From Diorhabda sublineata (lineage: Eukaryota > Arthropoda > Insecta > Coleoptera > Chrysomelidae): DNA of 64,000 nt. A model generated the notes under the pieces. The model did no database searches. It saw only the letters and a list, made by a program, of their open reading frames with translations, and was not told the DNA's origin. This document shows, piece after piece, positions 10,700 to 23,949 of this stretch; the first letter of the stretch is position 1, and each line of letters opens with the position of its first letter. The translations under genes were made by a program, and so were the position numbers. The stretch lies in NCBI RefSeq assembly GCF_026230105.1, contig NC_079484.1, positions 5,471,805-5,535,804 on the forward strand, written 5' to 3'.

Positions 10700-13085
10700 C
10701 TTTTTATGGTCGCTTACGATTATATAAAAGTTTATTGATATTAATATAATTTTTCTGAGAAAACAACCTCCACAAGTATCTTTCCGATCTCGTGAAATAA
10801 ATATGTATGTATCAGTAATTTGAATAAAACATCTGAACTATAATTAACTTATTTTTATTTTTGATTGCTACCATAAAAAGAAACTAGTTTTTTTTTGAAT
10901 TTTTAGCTAGTACTAGGAATAGAAATAAGTTGGAGGGAGATAATTTTTTATAACATGATTGAAGCAGCTGGATTCGAATTTGAAATTGAATTTAGTTTAA
11001 TTAATGTAAAGTATTAAGTATAAATTTCTTTAATTTCTTATTTCTTAGACCTTTTGATATATTAATGAATCTAAATGTTCTTGATTTTAGGTCTCTTCTG
11101 TTTTACAATTAGTTGTTTTTGATAATTTTTTAAAAAAGATACATTTTGACTTTTCTTTGAGACTTCTATAGATCAACTTCATCTTGAATATCAAAATAAG
11201 GATGAAATCAACTTAGAACTTTGTTCTAATAAGAAAAATCAATTAAATTCTTTGTAGTTAATTTAATGAATGCATTAATAGTATCAAGTATTTTAATACT
11301 AACGATTTTCAAAGAAACAAATCAAGAGAACTTTTCACAAGATTTTTTTGATTAAACGAGAATAGGACCGTCTCGTATAAAGCCCTAGAGAAAATATCAT
11401 AATATTTGATCATTCATCATTAATTTAAATGTTTGTTATTCAACCCAAATTAAACGAACACCTTTATACGGTTGTGTGAAACCAAATGTTGCAGAAATAC
11501 GACACTTACGGTTTAATACCAACTGATGGGATTAATTACATTGATCTAGTTGATGTAACCATCTAAGATTACGGATAACGTTATACATAAGTGTGTGAAA
11601 CTTTGTCAATCGAAATTAATTGTTTACAGCTTTATGGTGGGAATTAAATTGACGAGGTTTGATCAGAAGATACCGTAAATAAATTTTTATAGTATTAGAA
11701 AATGAGTCCTCAGTTTATTAATTTAGAGAAGAGTATTAAAAACTTTTTTCTGATCCATGTCTCCATGATCATTTGGGCCTACTATCACATGTTTATAGAA
11801 ATTACAAAATCTAACCGATTCTCAAATATGAAGAGGGGAATTATTTGAAACATTTCATTAAACAAGTGCCAAAGATGTTGACTAAATGATGAAATTTATC
11901 TATAATAACAATTTACAAACTTCAGAGAGAGGTTCGTTGGTTTTGTTTGGATGGATTTTTTAGGTTTGACTCCGATATAGGAATTATTCCTGTGCAGGGC
12001 TGGTGTTGTTGTGAAAAGACAAAAGAAGAAACAAAAAAGGAACGCAGATACAAAAAGAAAAACGTTGCTTCTCAGATATTGAGGATCTTTTTTTCGCTAT
12101 TTTTTTTATTTAAGATGAAATAACTTTGGGGAGATTTTTCGTCTTCAAAAACAGATGAAAATGTAACATAGGACTAATGAAACGTTTACGAAACAGTGTA
12201 AGAAGGAAAAACCCTTCGAAACGGTCAATAAACGTTATTTCTTATCTTATCAATTATTAACATCTGTTTTATTCACTAGATTTAGCGCCGTGTGACTCTA
12301 TTCGACAAAATGGTTTTGAAACTAATCCTGACATTTCAAATAAATCTTTCAGAGATATTTCTCCCTATGGAATCAACCCTGGGATGAGTGCACTGGTATT
12401 TAAATGCAGTATTTCGATTGGAAATCAATTTAAATTTTAAAATGAATGATTTTTAATCTTTTAATAACACATTCTACGCGATTTCGTTGAAAAAATCGAA
12501 TGAAAATATATTAGCTTAAGGTCTACGTTAATAAAACACCCTGTATGGTATATATGAAATGATTCACTTTTTGTTAAATGGTTTTTTAGGTTAGAAAGTT
12601 ATAATGAATATTTGTTAATTAATCACTTAATATAACTAATTAGTTCTTAATGAATTATGAGATTGAACGTTTTTAATTTTTTTCAACCAAAATATTTAAT
12701 TAAGAAAATACGGTAAATTTATAAAATATTCCATTCATCAAAATACGATTTCTATTATTAATAAATGAAAGTAGTTTTATTAGATGTAGTCATAATTGAT
12801 ATCAAGATTGGATTTTGCAATACTTGCATTTTGAATATGTTTCAATGTATACTAGTAGTATAATAGTATGACGTATTTATTCCACTTGATTACGAAATGT
12901 ATGAGACTTGATAACACGATAAACGAACAATATATATTTGAATAGATAATAATTGAAATTCCAATCAAACAAAAGGGATATTATCCTTTTGATTGCGCCA
13001 GTTTCAGTGTCAACAATATTAAAATTGAATCATGCAAACATCTATAAAAACATGAATTATTTTGCTACAAACTAACAATGCAATA
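10700..13085. other. AT-rich DNA, no gene recognised
   Basis: Long A and T runs dominate. I saw no conserved protein motif, RNA gene or clear repeat. It could be intergenic or intronic. Confidence 0.45.
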
Positions 13086-13089
13086 ATAT

Positions 13090-13400
13090 ACCGGATCCTC
13101 TCCATTACTGGTCAAACCGCGCGACCCCCGGCTACAGGGGTAGGTGTGGTAGGCGCACATCTAAAAAATTCAGATCCTCTTTGAAGAGGTTTCAACTTTC
13201 GTATATGGAGTTAACCCCATCTCCACCGTGCTTACACTCACACTCGTTGGGGATGGTTTAACGGGTGGGGAGGGGTTGCACCTCGCCTACTGAGATTATG
13301 TCGCGAACTGAGAGAAGTAGCCGCGATGCTGGGATCCAAAGGTCTGGCTCGGTTCGCTTGTCGATCAATAAACGAGAACAGGCTTGAATTTAGGAGGTAC
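13090..13400. other. GC-rich island of unknown origin
   Basis: About 310 bp here are well above half G+C in a window that is mostly AT. The block starts after ATATACCGGATCC, has short palindromic words such as CCCCCGGCTACAGGGG (13124-13141), and ends near CTTGTCGATCAATAAACGAG. Plus-strand translation of the right half gives TEIMSRTERSSRDAGIQRSG and then SVRLSINKREQ without a stop, which resembles low-complexity basic sequence rather than a known domain. It could be the 5' region of a retroelement, a SINE or a foreign insertion. I found no tRNA-type A or B box. Confidence 0.35.
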
Positions 13401-13429
13401 GTCCACAAAATTGATAACATAAAGACAAG

Positions 13430-15345
13430 AAAAACTTTCTATAATGAAATTCTATATATATAAAACAAATATCGTAATTTTATTACAGATCAAGTACAGT
13501 GCGATATGAATGGATCAAATTATTTTCAAATTTCAGAAAATGGAACATAAAATTTTAACTTATTCGGGAATGACATCGAATACAATGGAAATAATAATCT
13601 AGAATTAGTTACTTGAAAAAGAAAGAGAAAACAAAGTCTGAGTCAGCGGTAGCTTTATGAGGAGGATGTCTATGTCGACTTAGTAATCATTTTAGGATTT
13701 TCAGGACCATTTTTAACATTGAACAGTATAAAGGAAATGCAAACGAGATTATTAGGTTAGAAACATAATGAAGACTACTGGGTTTTTCAGTTCAATAATT
13801 ATTAAGAAAAATAGTATAGTGAGACATTATCGTATCCATTTCAAGTTTAAGAATCCACCATCTGCAAATAATATCTACTCACTTTGATTCAAAACACATG
13901 ATGCACTTAATACACGCTTTCTTATTCAGTCAAAACAGTATAACTTGACAATATAAATTCATAGCTTCAAACCAACATTATAAACCAAGTGAAATGTCTT
14001 AGCACAAAATTGTTGTGTCTCATTTGAAATCAAATTACTCCTTATTATACCTCTTCGCTTGTCTGAACTCATTTTGCGATTGAAGCTATTCGGTATAATG
14101 TTAAATTAAAGACATTTTGAACTAGTTGACAATGGCGTGAATGTGACCTTTAAAGAAAAGTAATTGCGGCGCTTTAATCTTTAATTTGAGTGCAGATAGA
14201 TTTAAAGTGAATTGGTTCACCAGAAACAAGGTCAAACAAGTATAATTTGAATAATTATGCTCTGTATGAAGCAAAAAGTGGAATAAAATGAGAGAAGCGT
14301 CCGGAGAGTGAAGAAATTATAAAAATGATGAAATACTGTAAAATATCATTATATAATTTATATTGAACCGATGAAATCCGTAAAATTCGCATATTGTCCA
14401 TATTGTATGATAATTTTGTTGCTACGAATCATATCAAAATATTTTGAAACTAGGAAATGCACATAAATATATTTGGAAATAGTTCTCGCAGTTTTGTATA
14501 CAAATTTTAAGTTAAAATTTTGGAAAATAGCCAAAATATTGAAATATTGGGAGCACAACATGAATGTGAAAATTTTGAAATATAACCAAAAAATGTCTTA
14601 TGAATAGTTTAACAGAGAATAAATCCATACTAAAATAAAGAAATTGTTGATTAAAGAAAAGTGAGCTGAGTCATTATTAATGGAAAGAAAATTTTTCATA
14701 CTTTAGTAAAAATATCTCAGAGTGTTTGCAAAAAATTACTAAATTTTTACTCTGGTGTTTGCGTGATGTAGACACATGGCAGACATTTTGTTTATCGGCC
14801 ATTTTAAATATAATTAGTGTGAATATACGTATAGTCTGTCTCTATATGTCTCAGGGCCTGTATGTATTAAAAATTGGATCATTGCAGCAAAGAACCTATT
14901 AAAAAGAATAACTAATCATAAAGGCTCAAAACGTGACAGCATTTCCCTCAATATTCTGTAATTTTTTGATCTCTTATTAATTAAAAGTGCACTAGGAAAA
15001 TTTTAATTTGAATTTACTGAATTCTTTCGACAAAAAACTAACGAATTTTGGTCGAAATGTTGATATAGTATATTAACTACTATACTAACATTAATGGTCA
15101 GTTTTGATTAGTGTTGATAATTGCAAACCACAATACTGAAACGGTTCATTTAAAACTAATTAAATTTTGCATCGCCGTCTAGTCAAGGTGAAGTTTTTTG
15201 TCTTTTCGGTTTGTGCGATTTCTCGTGTTTTTGTTCTTTCCGTTTTGATTTGCAAACAGACTTTTAAAAGAATATTAATCGTTATTCTAATATTAACAAA
15301 ACCATAATTGTTTGAGTACTAGGCAAGTATACGAGATTTCCGAAA
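13430..15345. other. AT-rich DNA, no gene recognised
   Basis: No protein motif, RNA gene or strong repeat was recognised. Short minus-strand frames such as 14358-14561 have AT-driven composition and no domain. Confidence 0.45.
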
Positions 15346-15354
15346 TGTGATGGC

Positions 15355-15800
15355 CAGCAGGGCGCTCACACGACAAGTACGCGAGCGCGAACATTTACTT
15401 TAAAATCTTATTTCTTAATGTGGTCATTAACGAATCTTTTTTCTTTTATCCAGATTATTCATAACACACTGGACAGATATGTTATCATAAGAATACAATT
15501 CTCTTCCTCGCATCATTAACTTCATTACGATTTTTATAGTTTTTATGTTTAGCCATCAAAATGATTCCATTTCAATTTAATAAAAAACAAATAAAACGTT
15601 TGTTCTTCTGCTAAGTCTTGAGCACTATGAATAGTCACAGTATAAGCCAATTATTTGCATTTCGTCAGAGCGCCTCTACAAATATGTACTTGACAAGTGT
15701 ACGAATAATCCTGATTCCAACGAGTGACAAATTATTGTATAAGTAACGAGATTAATCGCCAAGTACACTAGTCGTTTGAACCCGGCTTTAGGTTTGTTCC
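15355..15800. mobile_element. Possible non-autonomous element with degenerate inverted ends
   Basis: The left block AGGGCGCTCACACGACAAGT (15359-15378) resembles the reverse complement of the right block near 15760-15795, which reads AGCCGGGTTCAAACGACTAG. Such 'GTTCACACGAC' termini occur in several insect miniature transposons. The two ends are only about 70 percent alike and no target duplication is clear, so this is tentative. A 69-codon minus-strand frame inside (15676-15885) has no recognisable domain. Confidence 0.28.
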
Positions 15801-15899
15801 AGCAGTATGCTCTGATCATATTTCGCTCTACGCTTTTCTCTACGAACGACTTTTTTATAATCTCTAACCAACACGTACCCAACACTGTTGGAACCTCCT

Positions 15900-17370
15900 T
15901 TAATTGAAGTAGAGATGTTTGTTTAGATCGTGTTGACTACTTGAAATTAAACAGTTATACTGAATCAAGCACATAGGTCAAATTATATTGAATGAAAGTA
16001 AATAATATATAAAAAATTTTTTTCTGGTCATCACACACAACTTGAAATGAAAATTTACTTATCGTCTTGAAACTGATGTTAACTTTGTGATTGTATGAGG
16101 TTTCATTATTGAATAGTTAAACTGTTACCTATGTGTCATTTTTGGACCTCTCTCTCCTCACCAATTCTTCTAGTATATTCACTTTCATAATTCTATTTAG
16201 TTTCATTAGACAATTCATCTCCACTACCGACTAAATACTTCATCTCTATCTTAAAAATATTTTACGAAATGTTCCAAAACAATCGCTTTAAATTATTTTT
16301 AAACAAGTTCAATTTGTTGCTTGACGTAAAACTTTTTGTTCACTAATTGAAATTGATACTGTTAGAACGCGATTTTCATATCGCTCATGGTCAAGTAGTT
16401 ACCGACAGTCTGGTGGTTTAAAACCAATATTTTTTGTTGCTTTCTTGCTTACTTGTGATGAATGATTTTTGAAAGTCCCAGTTTTCTTATTAATGAATAA
16501 TTTCTATTGAAAAATAGAAATACCAGGGATAGAAAATCATATGGCGTCCAAATCTCAAACCGAAAAAGATATAAGGAGATTTTCGGTTTCAAAGTATTGT
16601 GTAATCACGTGTTTTATAATTTTAAATTGAATGAAAAAACTTGCACGTTACTTTGTAAAAAACTCTGACATAATATATCGTGACGGTTTGAGCCAATTTA
16701 ATTTCAAATCCCCATTAATAATAACTACTTATTTGGGAGACGCTTCTACGAGGAAGACATTTCAAGGTTATGGTCAGTATTTTGAATATAAATATACATA
16801 GACAAAAAAAGCAAGTACTAACTATTGATATTAAAAAAAAAAAACTAATAATTGTTGTCATTAATTTCTATCAATACACCAATTATATCATTAATTATAG
16901 AACTCATAGATTGATTGATATTTCTATTGGTAGTTTGTTTTATTTTTATAGTAATATTCAAAATGAGCTACAAAAAATAGTCTACACAGATACTGAGAAC
17001 TTTTCTTCAGAAAAATTCCGCAAGACATTTTTTAAATACAACTCTTCAACGGTTTTTTAGTGTAGAATTATCGGTCAATTGTCAACTTTTTTCCTTATTT
17101 CTTCCATTATTAGGAAACTAGGTTAGATTAGAGTACTCAGATCATAACCGATTTTCTATATCTTCCCTTGCAAGAAATCCTTGTTTATTGGATTGTACTA
17201 AAAATGAAAATAACGATTGAGAAGTTAATGCTAAAAATTCTGTAAATGCGTCGAGAAATGGTTCTTATTTCCATGAGTTATTAACTAAAATATCTCTACT
17301 AGAGATATTGCCAATATTTACGGATTGATAGACCTTCTAAAGAACCATCATATTGTATCTTTTCATTTTC
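15900..17370. other. AT-rich DNA, no gene recognised
   Basis: The 96-codon plus-strand frame at 16770-17060 is rich in Ile, Asn, Tyr and Lys, as random AT-rich DNA would give, and shows no domain. Nothing else was recognised. Confidence 0.45.
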
Positions 17371-17959
17371 TTTTTAATGCCTAACAGCTTGCCATGGTCC
17401 AGTTGTTTCCTCGGCTTGGTCTTTCCCGATGAAATCTACCAGCTTTCTTAGCTGAATATTGGTGTGGATCGTCCGCTCTTCGAATGTTCTTTTAGAGGTA
17501 TCTAACCTACTTTTCTGTATCTTATTCTGGTCCCACTGGGTGCAGATATATCAAGAAGCGTTGATAGTCTTTTAGGCTTGGAGCTATTTTACCAATTAAC
17601 AAAATTCAAAATAACGTAAAGTTTTTGTATATATTCACTTTTCTGTTTTACTTGTCTCAGAATTCTTTTTTGGAAATCTATATCTTTCTAATATTATCTT
17701 TATTTATAACTTTATTAAATATACAATATCAACTAACATCGTTTGTTTATTGCGGTTCTATATAATAAATAGACGTGCTTATATTATCTCGCTGTTGAAC
17801 GATGACATAATTTTACAATCAATTTAATCCACTATATTTGGGTCATCTCCCGAGATCCGGTCCTAGATCTTTCAGTTCTCTCGCGCATGGCACACCAGTT
17901 TCGCATCTGATACCTCACGTTACCCTTTATAAAGCTTTCGCATTACAAAAGAGAGTGAA

Positions 17960-19385
17960 GAGGAGGTGTATACATACAGGGTTAAGACAAATATTTCCGG
18001 ATATAGATTTATTTCCATTGAAATTTTTTGTCCACATGAAAATATTCGGAAAATCAGAAGAGAATTTTATCGAGTGATACTCAAGAATAGAAAAAAGCCA
18101 ATAAATGAGTACATAAAGAACACAAAAATCACTATGGAAAAATGGGAGAGGTATTTTAGAGAACTCTATGATTCAACAACAACAAATTCATCAACAGAGA
18201 ACTTACATCAAGATGAGGAACAAATTGAGGGATGTACCATATCTTTGGAGAAAAAGCTCAAGGTGTTGAAGAAATATAAAACGAGATAATCAAGTATGGA
18301 GGTACCACGTTATAGGAGAAACTACGGATTATTATCAATAAAATACTTGACACCAAGAGTATACCATTAGAACGGAAAGAAAGAAACGACCGACAAACTT
18401 ATCGTGGTATTAGGCAGAACAAAAACTTTTCACTAAATTTTTAGCGAAAGAAGTGATGTCATCTGGTATCTCTGAGCAGGGATTCAGAAAGAAAAGGTTT
18501 GTTATAGATGCTATTCTTAATAAGACAACCTATATGTGCTTCATCGATCTCACCCAAGCATTTGATACGTTACGATTGAGGAATGTAACAACTGTACTAA
18601 AGAGAAGGAAGTTTCACCCCAATATAATAAAAGTAATCGAAGACCTGAACACCGATAATCACACTTATCAGACAAGGAGACAGCCTCAGCCCGATCTTGT
18701 TCAGCATCATAATGGATGATATTATAAACGAAGTAAAGCAAACTGGAAGAGGATACCGGATGGGAAACAAAGAAATAAAAATAGTATGTTATGCTGATGA
18801 CGCAGTGATCAGCTCAGAAGACGAAGATAACTTACAAAGACTACTGTATAGGTTTGAACAAATAGCGAAAGCTTTTAACATGCAAATATCCCTGAAGAAA
18901 GCCAAGTGATGTCATTCAAATATCTGGGAGCGAAGATAACAAGTAATAGAAATCTTAAGAATGAAGTGAAAGCTCAAACAATCAAATCGTCATTAATATC
19001 AGAGTACATGAAAGATGTTATTTGGCGGAATATAATAAATATATGACTACCAGGAGCAAAGCAGAGAACACCATAATTAAACGGCTTCAAGATCTACTGA
19101 AATGCGAACAAGAGAAATGATGAAATGAAAGAGATATTTGACATCCAGGATGTAGGGAAATGGGCGAGAAATCGGCGAAAGGAATGGAGAAGCCACGTGG
19201 ACAAAATGTTAGATAATAGTTTACCAAAGATTGCAAAGGAAGAAAAACCGAATACATCCCGGCCACTAGGATGACCACCTGTAAGCTGGTATGAAAGCTG
19301 GTCTTCATCATCCCAGCTGCAACTAGGCAACCCTTGATGCAAACACAGTACTAAGTCCTGAAGAAGAGGAAGAAGAAGTAACAAA
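17960..19385 (+). pseudogene. LINE (non-LTR retrotransposon) reverse transcriptase relic
   Basis: A long multiply frameshifted reverse transcriptase. In order: ITMEKWERYFRELYD (about 18130-18170, linker before the RT); a NYRGI-like run DRQTYRGI (about 18390); FRKKRFVIDAI with CFIDLTQAFDTLRLRN (18480-18590, the first catalytic aspartate motif); GYRMGNKEIKIVCYADDAVI (18750-18810, the YADD active site); EDEDNLQRLLYRFEQIAKAF; a KYLGAKITSNRNLKNE-like thumb motif (about 18920-18965); and RPLG-PPVSWYESW (19255-19300), the C-terminal RPxGRPPxRW motif of RTE-type and related LINEs. All domains lie in the expected order on one strand. The endonuclease domain is missing, as in a 5'-truncated copy. YADD is intact but frameshifts and stops make it inactive. 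I am sure of LINE, less sure of the clade. Confidence 0.9.
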
Positions 19386-19399
19386 GTATTCTTTAAATA

Positions 19400-20085
19400 T
19401 GAATCGAATAGAACACCGGATCCTAATATTACTTTGATTAGTATATGGGAGTCGAAAGCTCTATATGGTTAAGAAAAAACTTTAATTAGATTAGGGGTTG
19501 AATATGCTGACGAATAATTTGATACAGAAAGTGTGGTTTCGTATAAAAGAATTGGATTTCAGAATTTTAATTGCAAATTATCTACATAATATAAAGAGTA
19601 AAACGTATTTTGCATATTGTTCATGATATACAAAAAAATGTTGAAAGACAAAATTAGAATTTCCAAATTCCAAAACTTATAATATATTGAAATTATTTAT
19701 ATCTTTCCAAGTAGAAATAGTTACAAACAATAAAGCCCACACCCTTAAATCCCTATCGGCTGACCTTGATAAAGGTGACCTATATTTTCCAAAAGCACTT
19801 GTTGAACTTTCTTCTTATTTGGTAGTGGTAGTAGACGCTAATGGCAGTCATACTTTTTTGCTTTTAATGTAAACGGGTTTTTAGTTAAATAATAATATAG
19901 ATAATCTTATTATAATCGCCTGAAAGGTCTGTTATCTGTTGACTGTTACGTCATTGTCTACAAAATGTTTCCACGAAGAATAAAATTGCAAGCAAATGCC
20001 CATAAACATGCCAAATATTGATAATCTCATAATAAAAAGCATTCTGTGATTAGAAATTGGAGAAGTAACAAATCTTCTAACGTGT
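19400..20085. other. AT-rich DNA, no gene recognised
   Basis: This lies downstream of the LINE relic. A 61-codon frame at 19687-19872 has no recognisable domain, and no TE ends were seen. Confidence 0.4.
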
Positions 20086-20093
20086 ATACGAGG

Positions 20094-20330
20094 GTTGTTC
20101 AAATATAAACCGGAATTTTTTAATAAACGCGTAAAAAATTTAGTATCGTTAAAGTGGATGCACTAGGTGTTAAATTGGTCTGTTATTAAGCGTAGACAAC
20201 AGCCGGGATCGCATAACCTCACTTTTTAGTGTACTTATAACTATTTACGAGAAAGATGTACGAGTGTCTGTTGCGCAACTTCGCGCTATTTGAAAATGAC
20301 TGTTATTAATATACAATGGTAAAAAGCTAT
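20094..20330 (+). mobile_element. Probable mariner 5' terminus
   Basis: The block starts TATACGAGGGTTGTTCAAAT and continues with TAAACCGGAATTTTT, the typical form of mariner termini in insects (TA, then CGAGGG, then a run encoding no protein). After about 170 bp a short frame reads VRVSVAQLRAI-like codons near 20255-20290, where the transposase would begin. No matching right end was found nearby. Confidence 0.45.
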
Positions 20331-20339
20331 CTTCTCTCA

Positions 20340-21800
20340 ATAACTAATTAATATCCACCTTGATTTTGATCGAATGTGCAACACCAAGGTTAATTAACTA
20401 TTTTCTACCTCAGTAAGAGCCTAAGAGCCTACCTCAAATAAAATCCTGATTCGGTAATCAAGTCCGGCAATTGGTTATCAACTGATTCAATTTGTGGCTC
20501 GCGAAAAAAGCTATTGAATTCATGAACCCCAATGATTAAATGAAACAGAGGGAAATAGAGAAAAAAATTTGATAACCAAATAGAAAGTATATTACTAATA
20601 TTACTTTGGTTTTGTTGTCTCAAAATCCAAATCCTTTCTTTTCTAGTATTTTTTCTATGATGAGTTCAGGTTTTACAAATGGTTTTTCCGCCCCTACTTT
20701 AACAATTAAAAATTGTTGTACAAAACTCGGATCGTATTCCGCAAAAGGGAAGACAAGTGCTTAAATAAATATTTAATGTATAACATATGGATGTTTGAAT
20801 GTGTAATTTTGGGTGTCTTATATACTGCCTATTATAAATATTGTTTTCCTGTAGTACTGGGTATGCTCAGTGTTTATGACTACTTATTTATTCATGAGCT
20901 ATCAATACCGGTCTTCAAATGTTCATTTATATGTGTAGATTTTTATACTACTTAAGATGATTTAATACATCTTCTTTGGTTGTAGGTTCCCAGGAGTATC
21001 TTCACTTGTATCAGCACCTGTATATTAATCCACTTATAGATTTTTCCCTAGCTACTCTATTTTTGAAAGTTTTTTCCATAGTCCGGTAGCTGATTTCACT
21101 ACAATTGCATCTTATTATATCTTTTATCTCCACTCCAGTAATTTATTGTAATTTGTTAAAACGTAATCTCAGGATTTAATTTTCGTTAAACATTTTATTT
21201 TCACACGATCTGGATCGATCCCTAATCGTTTAGATCATCAAATTAAATATCCTTCTTGGCAACTGTCATAATTTCTACCGTTTTAAACTTATTATTATTG
21301 AAGGTTCAGCTGATTGAACATCTTTCATTATAAGTTGCTCCAACGAAAAGAATGCAGTCACAAAAATGCGAACTTTGATTTTAAATCAACCTTATGGTTA
21401 TTAAAGTTACTAAAAATGAAAATAATCATGATATATTTATAGAAACTAGCTAATTGGTTAATATAATTTCCGTGACCAAGAATTCGTGGTTATAAATGAT
21501 TTAACCTTTTACATGAAATATATAAGAACATTATAAACGAAACTTTGGATCACGCCATTGTGAAAAATGATTTTATTTTATGCTCCAAATATTTCGAGGG
21601 TATAATGTGCAAAGAAAAGTTACGATATTGGAATATTGATCCACAAGAAATTCATTTTCATCTATGAAGTAATACATCAATATTTTGATGACTGCATTAT
21701 GAGATGATTTCTTTTAATCAATATTAGAATACGGATAAACGTGATATTTGTTATATTCCTTATTTCCGCACTATTTATCTACTTCTTCATAGGTCCTAAC
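20340..21800. other. AT-rich DNA, no gene recognised
   Basis: The 80-codon frame at 20713-20955 and the 64-codon minus-strand frame at 20429-20623 show no recognisable domain. No repeats or RNA genes were noticed. Confidence 0.42.
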
Positions 21801-21819
21801 TGTCATGTACGGTTCTTCT

Positions 21820-22390
21820 TCTTCTTCAGGTGCCATCTACATTTAATGAAAATTGGCGACAATTTCAGCATACTTACTTTGGTCCTGAGTAGTGCGAATT
21901 GAAGATGATGTGTTCATACTAGTCCAATCGCGTATGGTTTTTAACCATGAATGTTGTCTGCGACCAGGTCCACGTTTTTCCTCGATTTTTCCTTCTGTTA
22001 TTAATTTCAGTATATCCACATTTCGAAAGCTTCGAGTTTATTCATGGTATACACTTTTAATGTCCATGTTTCTGTTCCATACAAGAGAACTGAGTGCACC
22101 CATGCCTTAACAAAACGGCTTCTTGAGTTTAGGTTCAAGGTTGCGTTACAAAATAGGTTTTTCACCTTTAGGAATATGTCTCTAGCTATCTATACGTGAT
22201 CTCATCTCGACGTCAGGTCTAAATTTCTCAACTTTCTCTATTACGGTATTGGCAACAAAACACAACCTTGTCGTACTCCCTTTTCTATACACACCGGTAT
22301 CATAACCGTTGCTTCTAGGTTCCAATGAAGATTTCTAATAAACTCGATGTTTTGTTTGTCTAATCCTTTTTTTTTTGTAGTAATGTCATT
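21820..22390 (-). pseudogene. LINE reverse transcriptase C-terminal relic
   Basis: Read on the minus strand: IEFIRNLHWNLEATVMI, then KGVRQGCVLLP (22270-22350), which is the 'xGVRQGCVLSPLLFN' RT motif. A deletion follows, then VKAWVHSVLLYGTETWTLK (22035-22110, the 'SVLLYGxExWTL' thumb block), KLEAFEMW, and GKIEEKRGPGRRQHSWLK with IRDWT (21900-22000). The latter is the C-terminal 'GKIExKRxxGRxxxSWL..I..W' segment. It ends in a GAAGAAGAAG run at 21820-21832, a simple-repeat 3' tail as several LINE families have. The YxDD box is lost in the deletion, so it is inactive. It has the same style of 3' tail as the fragment at 61660-61860. Confidence 0.85.
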
Positions 22391-22399
22391 TGCGCTGGA

Positions 22400-23095
22400 A
22401 ACACTTTTTTGTTAGCTAGATACACCACAACAATTCATGAACAATACCATCATTCCATTCTTTATAAACAATAAAATAATGATAAATGCCTTCGAAGCAG
22501 TTACTGAGAACAATTACTAGGCAAATACAGTGCAAAACATTTCTCAAAACAGCACTTTAACAATAGAAAACAGAATACAAACATACGATACAAAACAAGT
22601 GTCTACGTAAAGTAATCAAAACCTGCTGCTACTCCAAGCTACCAAGAGCTTCGCAGTATTATCAAAAATGTGTCTTCCTTCTAAAAGATTTTCGGGACAA
22701 ACCCAGAGTTTCAGTTTGCGTAAAAGTTTTGCACGATAAAGGGTGAAGACTTTTGAATGTATCTCTGTTACACAAAAGGCATACGTTCATCGACTTCAAA
22801 CTTGGAGAAAATTAATCGTAAAGGCCAGTACATACAATGCAAAATCTGTATCGTGTATGTACCCACTATCCTATATCCTGTATTTTACGAGATATAAAAC
22901 AATTTTTTGTCAAAAATCTCTAAATCTAGCTTCTTCAACGCCATCTAGTAATGAAATTCCAGCCCTGATTTTCAGCTGATTGGAATTTTTCTTTATTTAT
23001 TGTTAATTTTTTCTGTCATCATATATGCAGTATAAAACTATTTGTATTTTTGAGGTTAGGTGTCATTTTTGTGGTTACATGCTATTCATTATTTT
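22400..23095. other. AT-rich DNA, no gene recognised
   Basis: The 78-codon frame at 22743-22979 has no recognisable domain. No TE motif was seen. Confidence 0.4.
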
Positions 23096-23104
23096 AGATA
23101 TTAC

Positions 23105-23350
23105 TCTGTTCTTCTTTAAAAATTCCTCGGAAGCAAAAGCCCCGAGCAGCACGAAATAAAGAATCCACAGTTCAGCAGAAATAAGAAAACAACAACAAGC
23201 AGAGTGACAAAGTGTTTTGATAGCAGCTGGAATTTTTCTTCAGATACCAGTTCGTTCAGAAAGACAAGCTACGATGCAGGCAGCTAGAACAGCAATAGAA
23301 ACGCCAGAACAATCGCAGGCCATAAGAATTCATAATGCAGAAATGCAGAC
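23105..23350 (+). pseudogene. Possible Helitron N-terminal coding fragment
   Basis: Translation gives MQAARTAIETPEQSQAIRIH then NAEMQT near 23275-23345. It resembles the repeated 'R..ETxEQ...R...NAxxxA' coiled segments near the start of insect Helitron proteins. An upstream run RAARNKESTVQQK (about 23140-23180) shows the same composition. Stops interrupt it and no Rep or helicase motif follows, so it is at best a short fragment. Confidence 0.35.
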
Positions 23351-23359
23351 CACATCGTA

Positions 23360-23945
23360 CTAGGTTTCAATATGATCTTACAATTTGATATCATAATCAT
23401 CCTCAATGAATAAAAAATGTCACTATTGCGATGCTTTCAAACGGAAAGATGAAACTGTTGGAATGTGCTGTTCTATTCACTTCCATTACTGGGTGAACCA
23501 GAGGAGCTTCCAAAAACTTAATTGTTAAGTGTTGTAGATGAGTCAACGAAACTTTTGAACAAAATAAGAAAGTATAACTTTTGCTTTCAATAATATTGAT
23601 TCATCTATATTGTAATGATCTCTTTTCATACATAAAGCACAACTGAACGTCAGATTGTTTACCTTCTGGAAAACTAATTTTACTGATACGATTTTATGAA
23701 AAATGTCTTGGTTAGCTAGGAGTACTTAATGATTATCATCGAGGACGATAGTGAAGTCAAGAATCTCCAGAATATCGATCTACACATTGTTATTTAGCTA
23801 AGTTTTCATTAGAAAAATATAAACTTGTTAATAAAGCTCGGAGGTAGACTTTATCCATCTTTTCAAATTTTCACGTTCTGTTTATAGGCTGGAATTTTGA
23901 GAGGAGTAACGTCTATTAGTTTGAAAATATGTGTTGATCAGGCAT
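23360..23945. other. AT-rich DNA, no gene recognised
   Basis: No motif, repeat or RNA gene was recognised. Confidence 0.4.
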
Positions 23946-23949
23946 CATT

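Noticed and set aside
13090..13400. tRNA-derived SINE
   Set aside because: No A or B box and no recognisable tail; left as an unexplained GC-rich island.
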